From Psychrobium sp051201665 (GTDB lineage: Bacteria; Pseudomonadota; Gammaproteobacteria; Enterobacterales; Psychrobiaceae): 64,000 nt of DNA. Both the position numbers and the translations under genes were made by a program. Of the stretch, positions 8,046-18,343 are shown one piece after another. The DNA lies in contig NZ_CP179210.1 of the NCBI RefSeq assembly GCF_051201665.1, positions 3,968,001 to 4,032,000 on the forward strand, read 5' to 3'. Numbering within the stretch: the first letter of the stretch is position 1; each line of letters opens with the position of its first letter. Below the pieces are notes generated by a model. The model was not told the origin of the DNA. It did not search any database and was given only the letters and a program-made list of their open reading frames with translations.

Positions 8046-9244
8046 GATGACACCTTCACTACTAACGAGCCATTAACCTTGTTGCCATTGTTGTTCATAG
8101 CACCCATGGTGACAGAGTATTGTTGCTCGAGTAACCCCTTAAACTTTTCAAATTGCTGATAAGAACCCGCTTGCGCTTGTAAACGCAGTTCATTACGACG
8201 TTTATCAAATTTAATGGTACTTGGCTTTAGCTCTGGCACAGCATTGAGTGCACTATTCATTACTTCTAGCATATCGAATAACTCGTTAGTGCCACCGCCA
8301 CCAGCAAGCGATTTTATTTCGTTTTGCATTCTCGATTTTAGCTTGATTACTTTGCGAACATTCGGATTAAGCTGTCTAAAAATATCTTCGCTTTGTTGCT
8401 TGAGCAGTGCTTGTTGCTGTTCTAATTGATTAACACGAATGAATTGTTCGACGAAAAACATCACCACTAATAAAGACGCCGCAATAGCAACACCACGCCA
8501 TACTTTCCAGTGATTATTAGTTTTCTTATTTTGAGTAAACTCACCAACCAACAGGTTAATTGGCAGCTTTGTCAGCGACATTGCAAATTGCTGCATTGGT
8601 AAAATCAGTGGCTGTGCCAGCCATTGATGAGGAGACAATTGATTATCAGATTGAACATCATAATGTTCGATGGACAACGATTCTTCACCGTCACGTAGCT
8701 TTTCAAGAGTGATATTTAGCCACTGCTGATTAATACACAAACCTTGATTGCTATTGAGTCGGAACAATAATTGGTTATCAAGTTGTAAGACACTGATATG
8801 TTCTAGCTCCTGAGCCACTGGAACGGCCAAATAGTCAGGTAACAATTGGCTAGCGTTGATGCCTGCTTGTGATAGCCAGTCTATCCAACGGGCAATGGTT
8901 AGCTTGTCGCACACATAAACGCTCTGGCGACTATCAACGACAGCGCCATACACAAAATGCAATGTATCAATATCTGAAGCGAGTTCATCTTCCAACATAA
9001 ATGGGATAGCAGCAATTGCTTGTCGGCGATTGTTTTTAGGAACATCCACTTCAAAGTAACTAACGTCACTACCTGGTACTAGCACCTGCACTGTAGCAGC
9101 GGCTTGCTGCGCTAATTGCGATAATTCTTCGGCACTGTTCAACGACCCAGAAGCTATAACTTCTTGGGCTTTATCGTTAAATTGCAACCAATGGATCGAA
9201 TCGCCATCGTTGCTACCTAAACGTATTACTAAACGTTCACTCAC
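8042..9244 (-). CDS. gspL: Type II secretion system protein L
   Basis: GspL is a bitopic inner-membrane protein whose actin-like cytoplasmic domain recruits the ATPase GspE. The 400-residue protein has a long N-terminal cytoplasmic domain, one TM helix at about 250-266 and a periplasmic ferredoxin-like C-terminal domain. The start is GTG with AGGA upstream. It lies 17 bp after gspK and overlaps gspM by 4 bp. Confidence 0.93.
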   Translation of the reverse strand: MSERLVIRLGSNDGDSIHWLQFNDKAQEVIASGSLNSAEELSQLAQQAAATVQVLVPGSDVSYFEVDVPKNNRRQAIAAIPFMLEDELASDIDTLHFVYGAVVDSRQSVYVCDKLTIARWIDWLSQAGINASQLLPDYLAVPVAQELEHISVLQLDNQLLFRLNSNQGLCINQQWLNITLEKLRDGEESLSIEHYDVQSDNQLSPHQWLAQPLILPMQQFAMSLTKLPINLLVGEFTQNKKTNNHWKVWRGVAIAASLLVVMFFVEQFIRVNQLEQQQALLKQQSEDIFRQLNPNVRKVIKLKSRMQNEIKSLAGGGGTNELFDMLEVMNSALNAVPELKPSTIKFDKRRNELRLQAQAGSYQQFEKFKGLLEQQYSVTMGAMNNNGNKVNGSLVVKVSS

Positions 9245-9261
9245 CTATAATTCCTCATGAT

Positions 9262-10266
9262 TTATCTATCATCGCCAATTTGTCTGGATACAACATGGAG
9301 TTTTCCACCGTCATCCCTGTGATAGACGCTGTTTAGCGTAAAACTTTGATCGTCTAATGTATAAGTTAATTTAGCCATAAAGTCTTGGCTCTTAACATCA
9401 AACTGCTCTTTAATTTCGTCTGCTAGTGTGCCAATACTGCTTATTTCAGGGCTACTTAAAAATTCGTCCACTGATTTAAATCCCTCAGGATCTCGGCTGG
9501 TTATTAAAGACTTAGCATCTTCTACGCTGATCTTATTATCAAATAGTGCCACTAATAATTGCGCGTGCTCTTCTTTAATAGTATTAATATTAAGTTTGTT
9601 TTTCAGCTCAGGTAATGCACACAAATAAGGTGTTATTTCACGATATATCGCTGGCGTCATACCTTCAATTGCTAATAATTCACTAATATCACCAATAGGG
9701 CCATTGGCCGTAATATAAGGCACTGTACGGCTGGAATATGTCTCATCTTCAGCACCAAAATTACCATTGATTCTACTATCTTCATCTACCCAATCGGCAA
9801 TGGTATAAGACAGTACTTCTGCAACATAATCTTCTATTTCCAACTGTCTTAACAAAATCTCAAACTGACGTTGCGGTAATGGACGCTTTTGCGTCTGCTC
9901 ATTCTCTGCTTTAGCACCTAATGCATTGATGTTAAAACAGCTATGTAAATCCCGAACTTCGCCAGACAGCGCTCCATCATTGAGGGGGAAAATCATACCT
10001 TCTCGCGCCCAAAGTTGAGCCAAATGAACTTTTTGAGGATCATCTTTATGATCTTGCTCCAATACGTTAAATACTAACTGTTCACCAGCCATCGCAGACC
10101 ATAAACCTTGCTGATTGGCTTGCATATTAATACTACGTCCCATCAACAGCTGTAGTCTTCCCGTCATATTGGTGGCCAAGACGACTATGATTGCGACAAC
10201 CAATAATACCGTAATCAGCGCCACTCCACGTTGTTGTTTCAACCCTGAACTTGAATGAATACTCAT
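9262..10266 (-). CDS. gspK: Type II secretion system minor pseudopilin K
   Basis: GspK caps the pseudopilus tip with GspI and GspJ. The 334-residue protein has a prepilin-type leader ending QQRG before VALITVLLVVAIIVV. Position +5 after the cleavage glycine is Thr rather than Glu, as is typical for GspK. The large globular C-terminal region fits the family. It abuts gspJ by one shared base. Confidence 0.94.
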   Translation of the reverse strand: MSIHSSSGLKQQRGVALITVLLVVAIIVVLATNMTGRLQLLMGRSINMQANQQGLWSAMAGEQLVFNVLEQDHKDDPQKVHLAQLWAREGMIFPLNDGALSGEVRDLHSCFNINALGAKAENEQTQKRPLPQRQFEILLRQLEIEDYVAEVLSYTIADWVDEDSRINGNFGAEDETYSSRTVPYITANGPIGDISELLAIEGMTPAIYREITPYLCALPELKNKLNINTIKEEHAQLLVALFDNKISVEDAKSLITSRDPEGFKSVDEFLSSPEISSIGTLADEIKEQFDVKSQDFMAKLTYTLDDQSFTLNSVYHRDDGGKLHVVSRQIGDDR

Positions 10267-10892
10267 TATGGTTTATCGCCTTCGTCTTTAAATGTCGACG
10301 GCGCTGAGGGTACTAAAAACTGCCACCGTACTTCACCTAAGGCTTCAGTGGTGATGTTAAGTGCAATTCCTTGTGGTAAGGATGGCTTTTGCCATTGTTT
10401 CTGCCACTTTTTTGCATCAAAGTATTCAATTTTAAAACTAATAACACCTTCAATTAACGTTGTTACTTGTGGCTCAACACCAGCTCCTTGATCAGGATAA
10501 AGATAATGAAGTCGCTCTAACTTACCATCGACAACACGATAACCAACACCTTGCAGATTACTTCGGGGAAACATTTGCGCGGGGTTTCTCCATCCTTTTC
10601 GCGTAAATACTATGCCATCATCATCGCTCTCTATGACATTTTCACCTGCAAATATAAACTGTTTACGTGGCTTACCACCATTAACCCGCACTGCGCGCGA
10701 TGTCATTTGTAGCATGTCACGCTGAATGGTTTGATACGTTCGCTGTAGCAGCGTAATTCGTTTATCGGCTTTGCGCGACGCTTCATCACTGGCAATCACA
10801 GATGAAACAACCTGTGCAGATGCCACACCAATAATCGCGACAATAGCCATTGCAATTAACACTTCAATGAGCGTAAAACCACGTTGCATCAT
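10266..10892 (-). CDS. gspJ: Type II secretion system minor pseudopilin J
   Basis: A minor pseudopilin of the secretion tip complex. The 208-residue protein has a short leader MMQRG cleaved before FTLIEVLIAMAIVAI, with Glu at +5, as expected for prepilin peptidase substrates. It overlaps gspI by 4 bp and touches gspK. Confidence 0.94.
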   Translation of the reverse strand: MMQRGFTLIEVLIAMAIVAIIGVASAQVVSSVIASDEASRKADKRITLLQRTYQTIQRDMLQMTSRAVRVNGGKPRKQFIFAGENVIESDDDGIVFTRKGWRNPAQMFPRSNLQGVGYRVVDGKLERLHYLYPDQGAGVEPQVTTLIEGVISFKIEYFDAKKWQKQWQKPSLPQGIALNITTEALGEVRWQFLVPSAPSTFKDEGDKP

Positions 10893-11284
10893 GATTTAGA
10901 CGCCATATACGTCGTTAACTCAGCCAAGGCATAGTCACCTTTCTCTTCACTCAGAATCCGAATCGTGATCGAACGAAATTTTGGATCCGTAGTTTTAACC
11001 ACCTTTTGTTGCCAATACCAAGTGACATTAGCTAACTCGACATTACCTTTTTTATCACCAAGCTGGGGAAATTTATCATCTAGCGTTAATTGAGTAAGAT
11101 GATTGTTGGCTACCCACAACGCCATGTTTTTTTGTTCTAGATAGGTCAGACTGCGAATATGCTCACCGGTCGCACTAACAATGGCTAACGCGGCTACCGC
11201 GAAAATAGCCAATGCCGCCATTACTTCAATAAGTGTTAAACCACATTGTCTCTTTAATCTGTGGACTGCCATTTGATTATTCAT
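10889..11284 (-). CDS. gspI: Type II secretion system minor pseudopilin I
   Basis: A minor pseudopilin that nucleates the tip with GspJ and GspK. From the start at 11284 (MNNQMAVHRLKRQCG, then LTLIEVMAALAIFAV) it is 131 residues, the usual length. This ATG has GAGGA five bases upstream; an in-frame ATG eight codons earlier gives a longer overlap with gspH and no clear ribosome site. It overlaps gspH by 8 bp. Confidence 0.92.
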   Translation of the reverse strand: MNNQMAVHRLKRQCGLTLIEVMAALAIFAVAALAIVSATGEHIRSLTYLEQKNMALWVANNHLTQLTLDDKFPQLGDKKGNVELANVTWYWQQKVVKTTDPKFRSITIRILSEEKGDYALAELTTYMASKS

Positions 11285-11900
11285 AAGATTCCTCATCATT
11301 GGAATCAAACACGCTTAATAAGCCTAAAGTGTTCCCTTTAACAACCGAAAAATACTCCATTTCATCGGTGTCTAAATTGAATAATTTTTCTTGGTCAACG
11401 GCGAAAGTTAATTTAAAGGGCGTCATTTCACCTGATGATAAGATGAGTAATTGCGGAATATGTGCTTTTTCTTTTTCATCTTGTTCTTCATCTACTTCAC
11501 GCTCGCTAAACAACGCGCTAGAAGAATAATCAACTTGATCCGGCAACCACATAAAGCCATCTACTTCTGCCTGTAAATAGATATCTTCTAATTGCTGCTC
11601 TTTAAGTAATTCGTCTTGTGCTGGTTCCCAACGTTGATCTTTGAGTTCAACAAAATGATATTTATCTCGCGCAAATACCACCCCATAATCACGGCCAGAT
11701 AATACGGCTTGATCAAGTGCGATATTCGAAAGTGCTGCCATTTTATGAGCAGCACGTTTTACATTATCTTTATAAGTAGATCCGCCCACCGACATCACGA
11801 CAAAGCTTGTTGCAAGCCCCATAATGAGTACGACAATAAGCACCTCGATTAATGTGAAGCCTTGTTGTCGTGAGTATCGCCTAGCAGTAGTAATATTCAC
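11277..11900 (-). CDS. gspH: Type II secretion system minor pseudopilin H
   Basis: GspH links the minor pseudopilin tip to the major GspG filament. The 207-residue protein has a leader ending RQQG cleaved before FTLIEVLIVVLIMG. A run of acidic residues (about 140-152, EREVDEEQDEKEK) is conspicuous in the globular domain. It lies 10 bp after gspG. Confidence 0.93.
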   Translation of the reverse strand: MNITTARRYSRQQGFTLIEVLIVVLIMGLATSFVVMSVGGSTYKDNVKRAAHKMAALSNIALDQAVLSGRDYGVVFARDKYHFVELKDQRWEPAQDELLKEQQLEDIYLQAEVDGFMWLPDQVDYSSSALFSEREVDEEQDEKEKAHIPQLLILSSGEMTPFKLTFAVDQEKLFNLDTDEMEYFSVVKGNTLGLLSVFDSNDEESYE

Positions 11901-11910
11901 AAAATGCTAC

Positions 11911-12357
11911 TTATTTCTCTTGTGGCTTGTCATGCATGTTCCAATTACCAATATCATCATCAGTACCTTCTTCACCATCAGGTCCAACAGAATAAATATC
12001 GATTTTTCCATTTTCACCTGGCGATACCATGTAATATTCACTGCCCCAAGGATCACTGAATAAACGGTCAACGTAGCCTTCATCACTAAAGTTACGTGGA
12101 ATAGGGTCAATGGTAGGTTTAGTCACTAAGGCTTCTAAACCTTGATCAGTCGTCGGGTAGCTACCATTGTCTAAACGGTAGCGCTTTAACGCCGCTTCAT
12201 ATTGGCCAATATCAGAACGTACTTTCTGGAAGTCAGCTTTTTCCTTGCTACCAAAAACACTAGGTATAACCATAGCACCTAATAATCCTAAAATAACAAT
12301 AACGACCATTAATTCAATAAGCGTAAAACCGCCTTGTTTTTGCTTGTTGTTATTCAT
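11911..12357 (-). CDS. gspG: Type II secretion system major pseudopilin G
   Basis: The main subunit of the pseudopilus. From the ATG at 12357 (MNNNKQKQGG) the protein has 148 residues. Prepilin cleavage is expected after the second glycine, before FTLIELMVVIVILG. Conserved family segments YRLDNGSYPTTDQGLEALV and the calcium-site region near the C-terminus (YSVGPDGEEGTDDDIGNW) are present. The longer frame from 12378 lacks a ribosome site and would lengthen the leader. Confidence 0.95.
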   Translation of the reverse strand: MNNNKQKQGGFTLIELMVVIVILGLLGAMVIPSVFGSKEKADFQKVRSDIGQYEAALKRYRLDNGSYPTTDQGLEALVTKPTIDPIPRNFSDEGYVDRLFSDPWGSEYYMVSPGENGKIDIYSVGPDGEEGTDDDIGNWNMHDKPQEK

Positions 12358-12383
12358 AACTTTCTCTCTTACTAACATAAAAA

Positions 12384-13598
12384 CTACGCCCCAACTAAGG
12401 AGTTTAGTGCCAAAATTGGCTGTAAAATCGCAATCACTATAAAAAATACAATAACTGCCATCGTCACAACAATCGCCGGAGTAAATATACCCAAAGCAAT
12501 ATTTGCTGTTGATTCAAATTCTCGATCTTGATTATCCGCAGCGCGGCCTAACATTTGCTCGAGCTCACCACTTTTCTCGCCAGATGCAATCATATGGAGC
12601 ATCATCGGTGGAAATAGTTTCGTTTGCGTTAACGAAGCCCGTAAACTAGAGCCTTCTCGAACATAGTTAGCTGCATCTAAAATAGCGCTTCGCATATGTT
12701 GATTAGCCAACACTTCCGCTGAAATTTTCATACTTTCTAACAACGGTACACTCGATGAGGTTAAAATACTGAGCGTTCGTGCAAAACGTGCCGTATTAAT
12801 TCCGCGTGACACCTTACCAATAACGGCCGTTTTTAAAATACGTTTATGAACCTTGAGTTCAAAAGCTTCGTTCTTTAATCGCTGCTTAAAGGCAATAATA
12901 CCAACGATAATTGCCACAATAATCAATAAACCATAATGTCGAACAAAATCACTAAGCGTAATTAAAAGCTGAGTGGCCCAAGGTAACTCCTGAGACATAT
13001 GATCAAATTGCTGCACAACCTGCGGTACAACGAGCGCTAAGAGCAGGCCAATTACACCAAGAGCAACTGTCGTTAACATGATTGGATAGATCATCGCTTG
13101 CATCAATTTACTGCGCATAGCTTGGCGCTGTTCAGTATAATCAGCCAGCCGGTTTAATACTGTATCAAGGTGCCCTGACTTTTCTCCAGCGGCCACCATC
13201 GCTGTGTACAACTTTTCAAATACATCAGGATATTCTGCCATTGAATCTGCCAGACTATACCCTTCCACAACACGACTTCGCACGGCCATTACAACGGATT
13301 TAACGTTAGCTTCTTCACATTGCTCAGCAACCGCTTGTAAACTTTCTTCGATAGGCAGAGATGATTGCACCAAAGTGGCCAATTGGCGGGTAACCAATGC
13401 CAAATCTCCAGCACTAATTTTCTTCGCGAATAAACTCGATTTTTTCTTCGTGGCGACACTAGCAACTTGATTGACCTCTAACGGCATCAAGCCTTTGTCA
13501 CGCAGCTGTTGACGAATTTGACGAGACGAATCAGCTTCAAGCACACCTTTAAGTTGCTTTCCTTGTTTGTTTAGCGCTTTATACTCAAATGCTGCCAC
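12384..13598 (-). CDS. gspF: Type II secretion system inner-membrane protein F
   Basis: The polytopic platform protein of the secretion machine. The 404-residue protein has two repeated T2SSF domains (about 70-195 and 275-395), each ending in TM helices, with the signature MVAAGEKSGHLD (about 135-146) echoed by MIASGEKSGELE (about 338-349). It sits 1 bp after gspE on the same strand. Confidence 0.95.
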   Translation of the reverse strand: MAAFEYKALNKQGKQLKGVLEADSSRQIRQQLRDKGLMPLEVNQVASVATKKKSSLFAKKISAGDLALVTRQLATLVQSSLPIEESLQAVAEQCEEANVKSVVMAVRSRVVEGYSLADSMAEYPDVFEKLYTAMVAAGEKSGHLDTVLNRLADYTEQRQAMRSKLMQAMIYPIMLTTVALGVIGLLLALVVPQVVQQFDHMSQELPWATQLLITLSDFVRHYGLLIIVAIIVGIIAFKQRLKNEAFELKVHKRILKTAVIGKVSRGINTARFARTLSILTSSSVPLLESMKISAEVLANQHMRSAILDAANYVREGSSLRASLTQTKLFPPMMLHMIASGEKSGELEQMLGRAADNQDREFESTANIALGIFTPAIVVTMAVIVFFIVIAILQPILALNSLVGA

Positions 13599-13599
13599 G

Positions 13600-15153
13600 C
13601 TATTCTTCCTTAGTTACTCGAAGCACTTCTTCAAGTGTTGTAATACCCGCTAACACTTTAGATACGCCATCACCACGGATACCACTACTGACACTACGCG
13701 CCTGACGCTCGACTTCTGATTCGCTCGCCCCGTTGTGGATCATTTCACGAACAGTATCATCAACTTCTAATAACTCATGAATACCAGTACGGCCTTTATA
13801 ACCACTATAATTACACGACTCACAGCCCTTTGGACGATAGATTGTCGTCGGAGATGTTTGTCCCAATAATGTAAGTTCAGCGTCATCAGCCAAATGTTCT
13901 TCACGACATTCGTTACAAAGCGTTCTAACTAATCGCTGGGCGAGAACGCCCAACAAACTCGATGATAACAAGAAGGTTTCAACTCCCATGTCTTGCATAC
14001 GAGTTACTGCGCCCACCGCCGTGTTGGTATGAAGCGTCGACATCACTAAGTGACCAGTTAAACTTGCTTGAACAGCGATTTGTGCCGTTTCTAAATCACG
14101 AATCTCACCGATCATTACTACATCAGGATCTTGACGTAGAATCGCACGTAAACCTCGCGCAAAGGTCATATCAACTTTGGCATTAACCTGCGTTTGTCCA
14201 ATACCTTCGATGTTGTATTCGATAGGATCTTCAACCGTTAAGATATTGCGGTCTTTACTGTTTAAATCTGTGAGACCTGCGTATAGAGTTGTACTCTTAC
14301 CGGAACCTGTTGGGCCTGTTACCAAAATAATGCCGTGAGGACGATGAATAAGCGTATTAAAGCGTTCTCGAATACTCTCCGTCATCCCCAAATCTTTTAG
14401 ATTCAAGCGAGCTTGATTTTTATCTAATAAACGTAAAACTACCCGTTCACCATGACTTGATGGCATCGTAGAAACACGAACATCAACACCACGTCCGGCA
14501 ATGCGTAAAGAAATACGACCATCCTGCGGTACACGTTTTTCAGCGATGTCTAACCGCGCCATTACCTTAATACGTGATACTAACAACGAGGCCAATTTTC
14601 GATTTGGCTTAAGTACTTCACGTAAAATGCCATCGACACGAAAACGAATCGTTAACTGCTTTTCAAAGGTTTCAATGTGAACATCACTGGCGCCTTCTTT
14701 AATCGCTTCACTTAGCGTTGCATTAATAAGCTTGATGATGGGTGCATCATCTTCGGACTCAAGTAAGTCTTGCGTCTCTGTTAATTCATCGGCCAATGTA
14801 AATAAATCAACATCATTACCTAAGTCTTCGACTAACTGTTGTGTTTGCGAAGTGTCATGCTGATATTTGATGGTTAAATCACGTTCAAAGTCATCAGCTG
14901 ACAAATGAACTAACGTAACATCTTGTCCAACAAATCGACGCGCTTCGGTTAGCCCACTAAGTTTTGTAGCGTCGCTATAGAAAATCGTTGTCGCATCCTC
15001 ACTACGTACTAAGAGCACTTGATGACGCTTGGCGAATGCGAAACTAAATTCACCAGGAACGACGATATCTGGAGCATCAGCATCGATTTCTGGCTCATTC
15101 GTTTCAATCTCTTCTACAAGATCATCATTTAATTTAGCTTCACTATTCATCAT
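13600..15153 (-). CDS. gspE: Type II secretion ATPase E
   Basis: The cytoplasmic hexameric ATPase that powers pseudopilus assembly. The 517-residue protein has Walker A GPTGSGKSTT (about 278-287), an Asp box, Walker B VVMIGEIRD (about 342-350), a His box and a zinc motif with CNEC followed by CESC about 30 residues later. The N-terminal region binds GspL. It overlaps the end of gspD by 11 bp. Confidence 0.96.
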   Translation of the reverse strand: MMNSEAKLNDDLVEEIETNEPEIDADAPDIVVPGEFSFAFAKRHQVLLVRSEDATTIFYSDATKLSGLTEARRFVGQDVTLVHLSADDFERDLTIKYQHDTSQTQQLVEDLGNDVDLFTLADELTETQDLLESEDDAPIIKLINATLSEAIKEGASDVHIETFEKQLTIRFRVDGILREVLKPNRKLASLLVSRIKVMARLDIAEKRVPQDGRISLRIAGRGVDVRVSTMPSSHGERVVLRLLDKNQARLNLKDLGMTESIRERFNTLIHRPHGIILVTGPTGSGKSTTLYAGLTDLNSKDRNILTVEDPIEYNIEGIGQTQVNAKVDMTFARGLRAILRQDPDVVMIGEIRDLETAQIAVQASLTGHLVMSTLHTNTAVGAVTRMQDMGVETFLLSSSLLGVLAQRLVRTLCNECREEHLADDAELTLLGQTSPTTIYRPKGCESCNYSGYKGRTGIHELLEVDDTVREMIHNGASESEVERQARSVSSGIRGDGVSKVLAGITTLEEVLRVTKEE

Positions 15154-17245
15154 CTTGCTTAGCCGATTTTTTAGTCATTTTCTTGTTATGCTCTTCTACA
15201 TAATCTTTAAGCGGCTTTGGTAATTCAATCGCAGCAGGATCTTCATTAATTACCGGCTGATCGGTGAATGGCATCAGTGCAATACCATCCTCTTGTTGTG
15301 CCAACTGCTCAGCGCGGATCATATTGTATTTTCTAGAACTTAACTGCTGCATTGTTGCCGCATCACGAATGATAGTTGGTTTAATGAAGATCATTAAATT
15401 ACGTTTTCTTTTGCTGCTTTTCGTAGAGCGGAATAAGTGACCAAGAACGGGAATGTCACCTAACAATGGTACTTTAGATTCTGTTTCCTGCACATCTTCA
15501 TCAATCAAACCGCCAATCACGACGATTTGACCATCATCAACCATCACAGTCGTAGTAACTGAGCGCTTTGAGAAGATAACATCAACAGCAGTACCCGCAG
15601 TACCAGGTTTAACACCTGACACTTCTTGCTCAATTTTCAGCTGAACAGCATTACCTTCGTTAATCTGTGGCGTTACCTTAAGCTTAATACCCACTTCTTT
15701 ACGTTCAACAGTTTGGAAAGGATTACTGTTGTTGTTACTTGCCGCTGATCCGGTAATAACAGGTACCTCTTCACCAACAACAAAATCTGCTTCTTGGTTA
15801 TCAAGGGTCGTAATATTCGGCGTTGCCAAAATATTAGAAGTTGATGCCGCACTAACCGCTTGAATCACCGCGCCCCAGTCGCCTTTAACAACACCAGCCA
15901 ATGCACCGTTTACACCACCAAGCACACTTTGTAGCAATGAATAGTCACCCTGCGTTACGAGTGCTGGATTATTTGTTGTTACTTGGTTATCCCCTGCGCC
16001 TGTTGTTGTCTGACTAGCTGGCGTCGTAATATCTCGTGCTGCTTCAACACCGGCAGCAATACCACTAATAGATGCACCGCCATTATTAAACTGGATCACA
16101 CCACCGTCAGCACTTGCCCATTGGACACCTAAATCAATACCGTCACCTTCACTCACTTCAACGATAATCGCTTCAACATTGATTTGTGCACGGCGGAAGT
16201 CCAGCTGACGAATAACACTTTCAAGACTGCGCATAACATCAGGCTGTGCAGTTATAACCAATGAGTTGGTGTCCTCATGGGCTTGAATATTAACGTCACG
16301 ATTAGACTTCTTCGTTTTAGGCTTTGACGTTGAACCGCCATTCTTAATCGAATCAGCAACGCCAGTTAATACTTTTACAACCTCTTTAGCTTGTGCATAA
16401 CGTAAATGGACAACCTTGGTATTGCCTGAACTCTCTTGTTCATTGTCTAAACGCTTAACTAACGATACAGCGCGATCACGGGCGCGTTTTTCACCACTTA
16501 CTACAACACTATTTGTACGCTCGTCAGCAACCAGTTTCGGAGTGAGTTGATTTGCTGACTTTGACTTACTGCCGCCAGTATTGGTAATAATCGTTTCGAT
16601 GATACGAACGAGCTCTGGTGCTGAAGCATACTTTAATTGCACAATAGCGACTTCTTGATCACCTTGCTTATCAACACGGCGGATCATTTCAACAATGCGG
16701 TTCACTTTAGATGCTCGGCCAGTCAGCATAATGACATTTGATGCATCATGCGCCACGATATTACCACCACCGCTATTATCATTAAGCTGGCGTAAAATAG
16801 GCGTCAAGTCTCTGACTGGCACATTATAGACAGGCACAATCCGTGTCACCATCTCATCGCCATAACCAGTATCATTTGCACCAATAACTGGAATAGCAGA
16901 AGACTTAGCTTCTTTATCCTTGATGATTTTTAGGATGTTATTATCCATTTCAACCACGGCATAACCGTAAACTTCTAATACGCTTAAGAAGAATTGGTAA
17001 TACTGCTCTTCATTAAAGGTTTCGTAGCTACGTACATTAATTTTGCCGCGAACATTTGGCTCAATAATTATCGTTTTATTTAACGCACGGCCAACCGTAT
17101 TAATGAATTCATTAATATCGGTACCTTTAAAGCTTGCAGAATATTGACTAGCTATTGATGATGTCGCAGGCAGTGCTAATAAACTTGCCATTAACATGAC
17201 AGCAGCACATTTACGTGGTGAAAAAAGGCGTCTAGTTCCAGACAT
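15143..17245 (-). CDS. gspD: Type II secretion outer-membrane secretin D
   Basis: Forms the outer-membrane channel of the system. From the start at 17245 (MSGTRRLFSPRKC) it is 700 residues with a Sec signal peptide of about 32 residues. Periplasmic N0-N3 domains follow, and then the secretin domain with the signature VPLLGDIPVLGHLFRS (about 600). The upstream in-frame ATG eight codons earlier has no ribosome site, whereas AGGAAA precedes the chosen start. gspC ends 27 bp upstream of this start. Confidence 0.95.
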   Translation of the reverse strand: MSGTRRLFSPRKCAAVMLMASLLALPATSSIASQYSASFKGTDINEFINTVGRALNKTIIIEPNVRGKINVRSYETFNEEQYYQFFLSVLEVYGYAVVEMDNNILKIIKDKEAKSSAIPVIGANDTGYGDEMVTRIVPVYNVPVRDLTPILRQLNDNSGGGNIVAHDASNVIMLTGRASKVNRIVEMIRRVDKQGDQEVAIVQLKYASAPELVRIIETIITNTGGSKSKSANQLTPKLVADERTNSVVVSGEKRARDRAVSLVKRLDNEQESSGNTKVVHLRYAQAKEVVKVLTGVADSIKNGGSTSKPKTKKSNRDVNIQAHEDTNSLVITAQPDVMRSLESVIRQLDFRRAQINVEAIIVEVSEGDGIDLGVQWASADGGVIQFNNGGASISGIAAGVEAARDITTPASQTTTGAGDNQVTTNNPALVTQGDYSLLQSVLGGVNGALAGVVKGDWGAVIQAVSAASTSNILATPNITTLDNQEADFVVGEEVPVITGSAASNNNSNPFQTVERKEVGIKLKVTPQINEGNAVQLKIEQEVSGVKPGTAGTAVDVIFSKRSVTTTVMVDDGQIVVIGGLIDEDVQETESKVPLLGDIPVLGHLFRSTKSSKRKRNLMIFIKPTIIRDAATMQQLSSRKYNMIRAEQLAQQEDGIALMPFTDQPVINEDPAAIELPKPLKDYVEEHNKKMTKKSAKQDDE

Positions 17246-17272
17246 GTTATTATTTCCTTGGCAATTCATAGA

Positions 17273-18145
17273 CTAAGGCAATGCAAATTCTATATCAGTT
17301 AACTGACCATCGCGCTCTACGGTGATCATTATATTATTCATGTTTCGCAGTTCACTCATTACGCGAATTGACTGCGATGGATCAGATAAATCATAGCCAT
17401 TAATGGCTACCGCTAGATCTCGTGGTTTCAAACCTGACGCTTGAAATAACTCAGGACGACGACCAGGACTTAGTCGATAACCTTGAACCTTCCCTTGCGT
17501 ACTCACCGGGCTAATCGAAATGTAGTCCATAATTTTGCCGGGATCCTTTAAAATTTCTTGACGTGTTTTCGAAAACTTCTTACCAAGTTGCTTACGCGAA
17601 CTGCTCGATACTGCCGGTCTCTCTGATGCTTTTGGGGCAGAGTTTTTAGTGTAATCAAAACCATCAAGCATTAAGGTTTCGTACCGACCGTTATTTTTCA
17701 AAATAACTCTATCACTGTGAATTTCAGCAATACTGGCACGCGACGATTTTACTTTTTGGTTAATCACATAAGTATCTTGTTTCGATTGATATTCAATAAT
17801 AGCCATCGAGCGTTTAACATCACTATTTGCCACAACCCCAGTCAACGTCATATTAAGCGATGTTTTAGGTGCGTCAGTTATCTCTTGTTGTTCGACTTCC
17901 ACCGGCTCTGCATTAGGCTGACCAAACCAATGAAAGTTCGAAAAGTTTACAGATGAATTTTTTGCGCTGGAAGATGTTACTAAAGGCGGGGTCCACTGCT
18001 CAGCCTGAAGGGCCGGCGTTATAACTAACCATGTTAACTTAGCGGCATAATAAATCGCCAAAATAATTAAAATACTGGTAATTAAAGCGACAATTTTAGA
18101 AAGGTTTTTCGTCGAATAGGCGATGAATTTATTTATTATTAACAT
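17273..18145 (-). CDS. gspC: Type II secretion system protein C
   Basis: GspC connects the inner-membrane platform with the secretin. The 290-residue protein has an N-terminal TM helix (about 17-40), a homology-region domain with TLTGVVANSDVKRSMAIIEY, and a C-terminal PDZ-like domain (RLSPGRRPELFQASGLKPRD). It is the first gene of gspCDEFGHIJKLMN. The prepilin peptidase gene (gspO/pilD) is not in the window, as usual where it sits with pilBCD. Confidence 0.94.
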   Translation of the reverse strand: MLIINKFIAYSTKNLSKIVALITSILIILAIYYAAKLTWLVITPALQAEQWTPPLVTSSSAKNSSVNFSNFHWFGQPNAEPVEVEQQEITDAPKTSLNMTLTGVVANSDVKRSMAIIEYQSKQDTYVINQKVKSSRASIAEIHSDRVILKNNGRYETLMLDGFDYTKNSAPKASERPAVSSSSRKQLGKKFSKTRQEILKDPGKIMDYISISPVSTQGKVQGYRLSPGRRPELFQASGLKPRDLAVAINGYDLSDPSQSIRVMSELRNMNNIMITVERDGQLTDIEFALP

Positions 18146-18219
18146 TAAATATCACAGTAAAATTACTAACTTAGCATAACGCAGGATCTGAATATGCGAA
18201 TTATTATCAAAGAGCCAAC

Positions 18220-18248
18220 ACTATACTAAGTTATTGTCTACGTCACAA
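18220..18248 (-). promoter_or_regulatory. Promoter for the gsp operon
   Basis: Minus strand: -35 TTGTGA (18243-18248), 17-bp spacer, -10 TATAGT (18220-18225). It lies about 75 bp upstream of gspC in the gap shared with the divergent hslR gene. Confidence 0.55.
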
Positions 18249-18343
18249 CCCTTGAAATAACTAACTATGCCCCCAAAATCAGCATAGAAAAAAAACACAA
18301 ATTATGTTAATTTTTGCGGAACTTTTTATGACGTTGGAACACC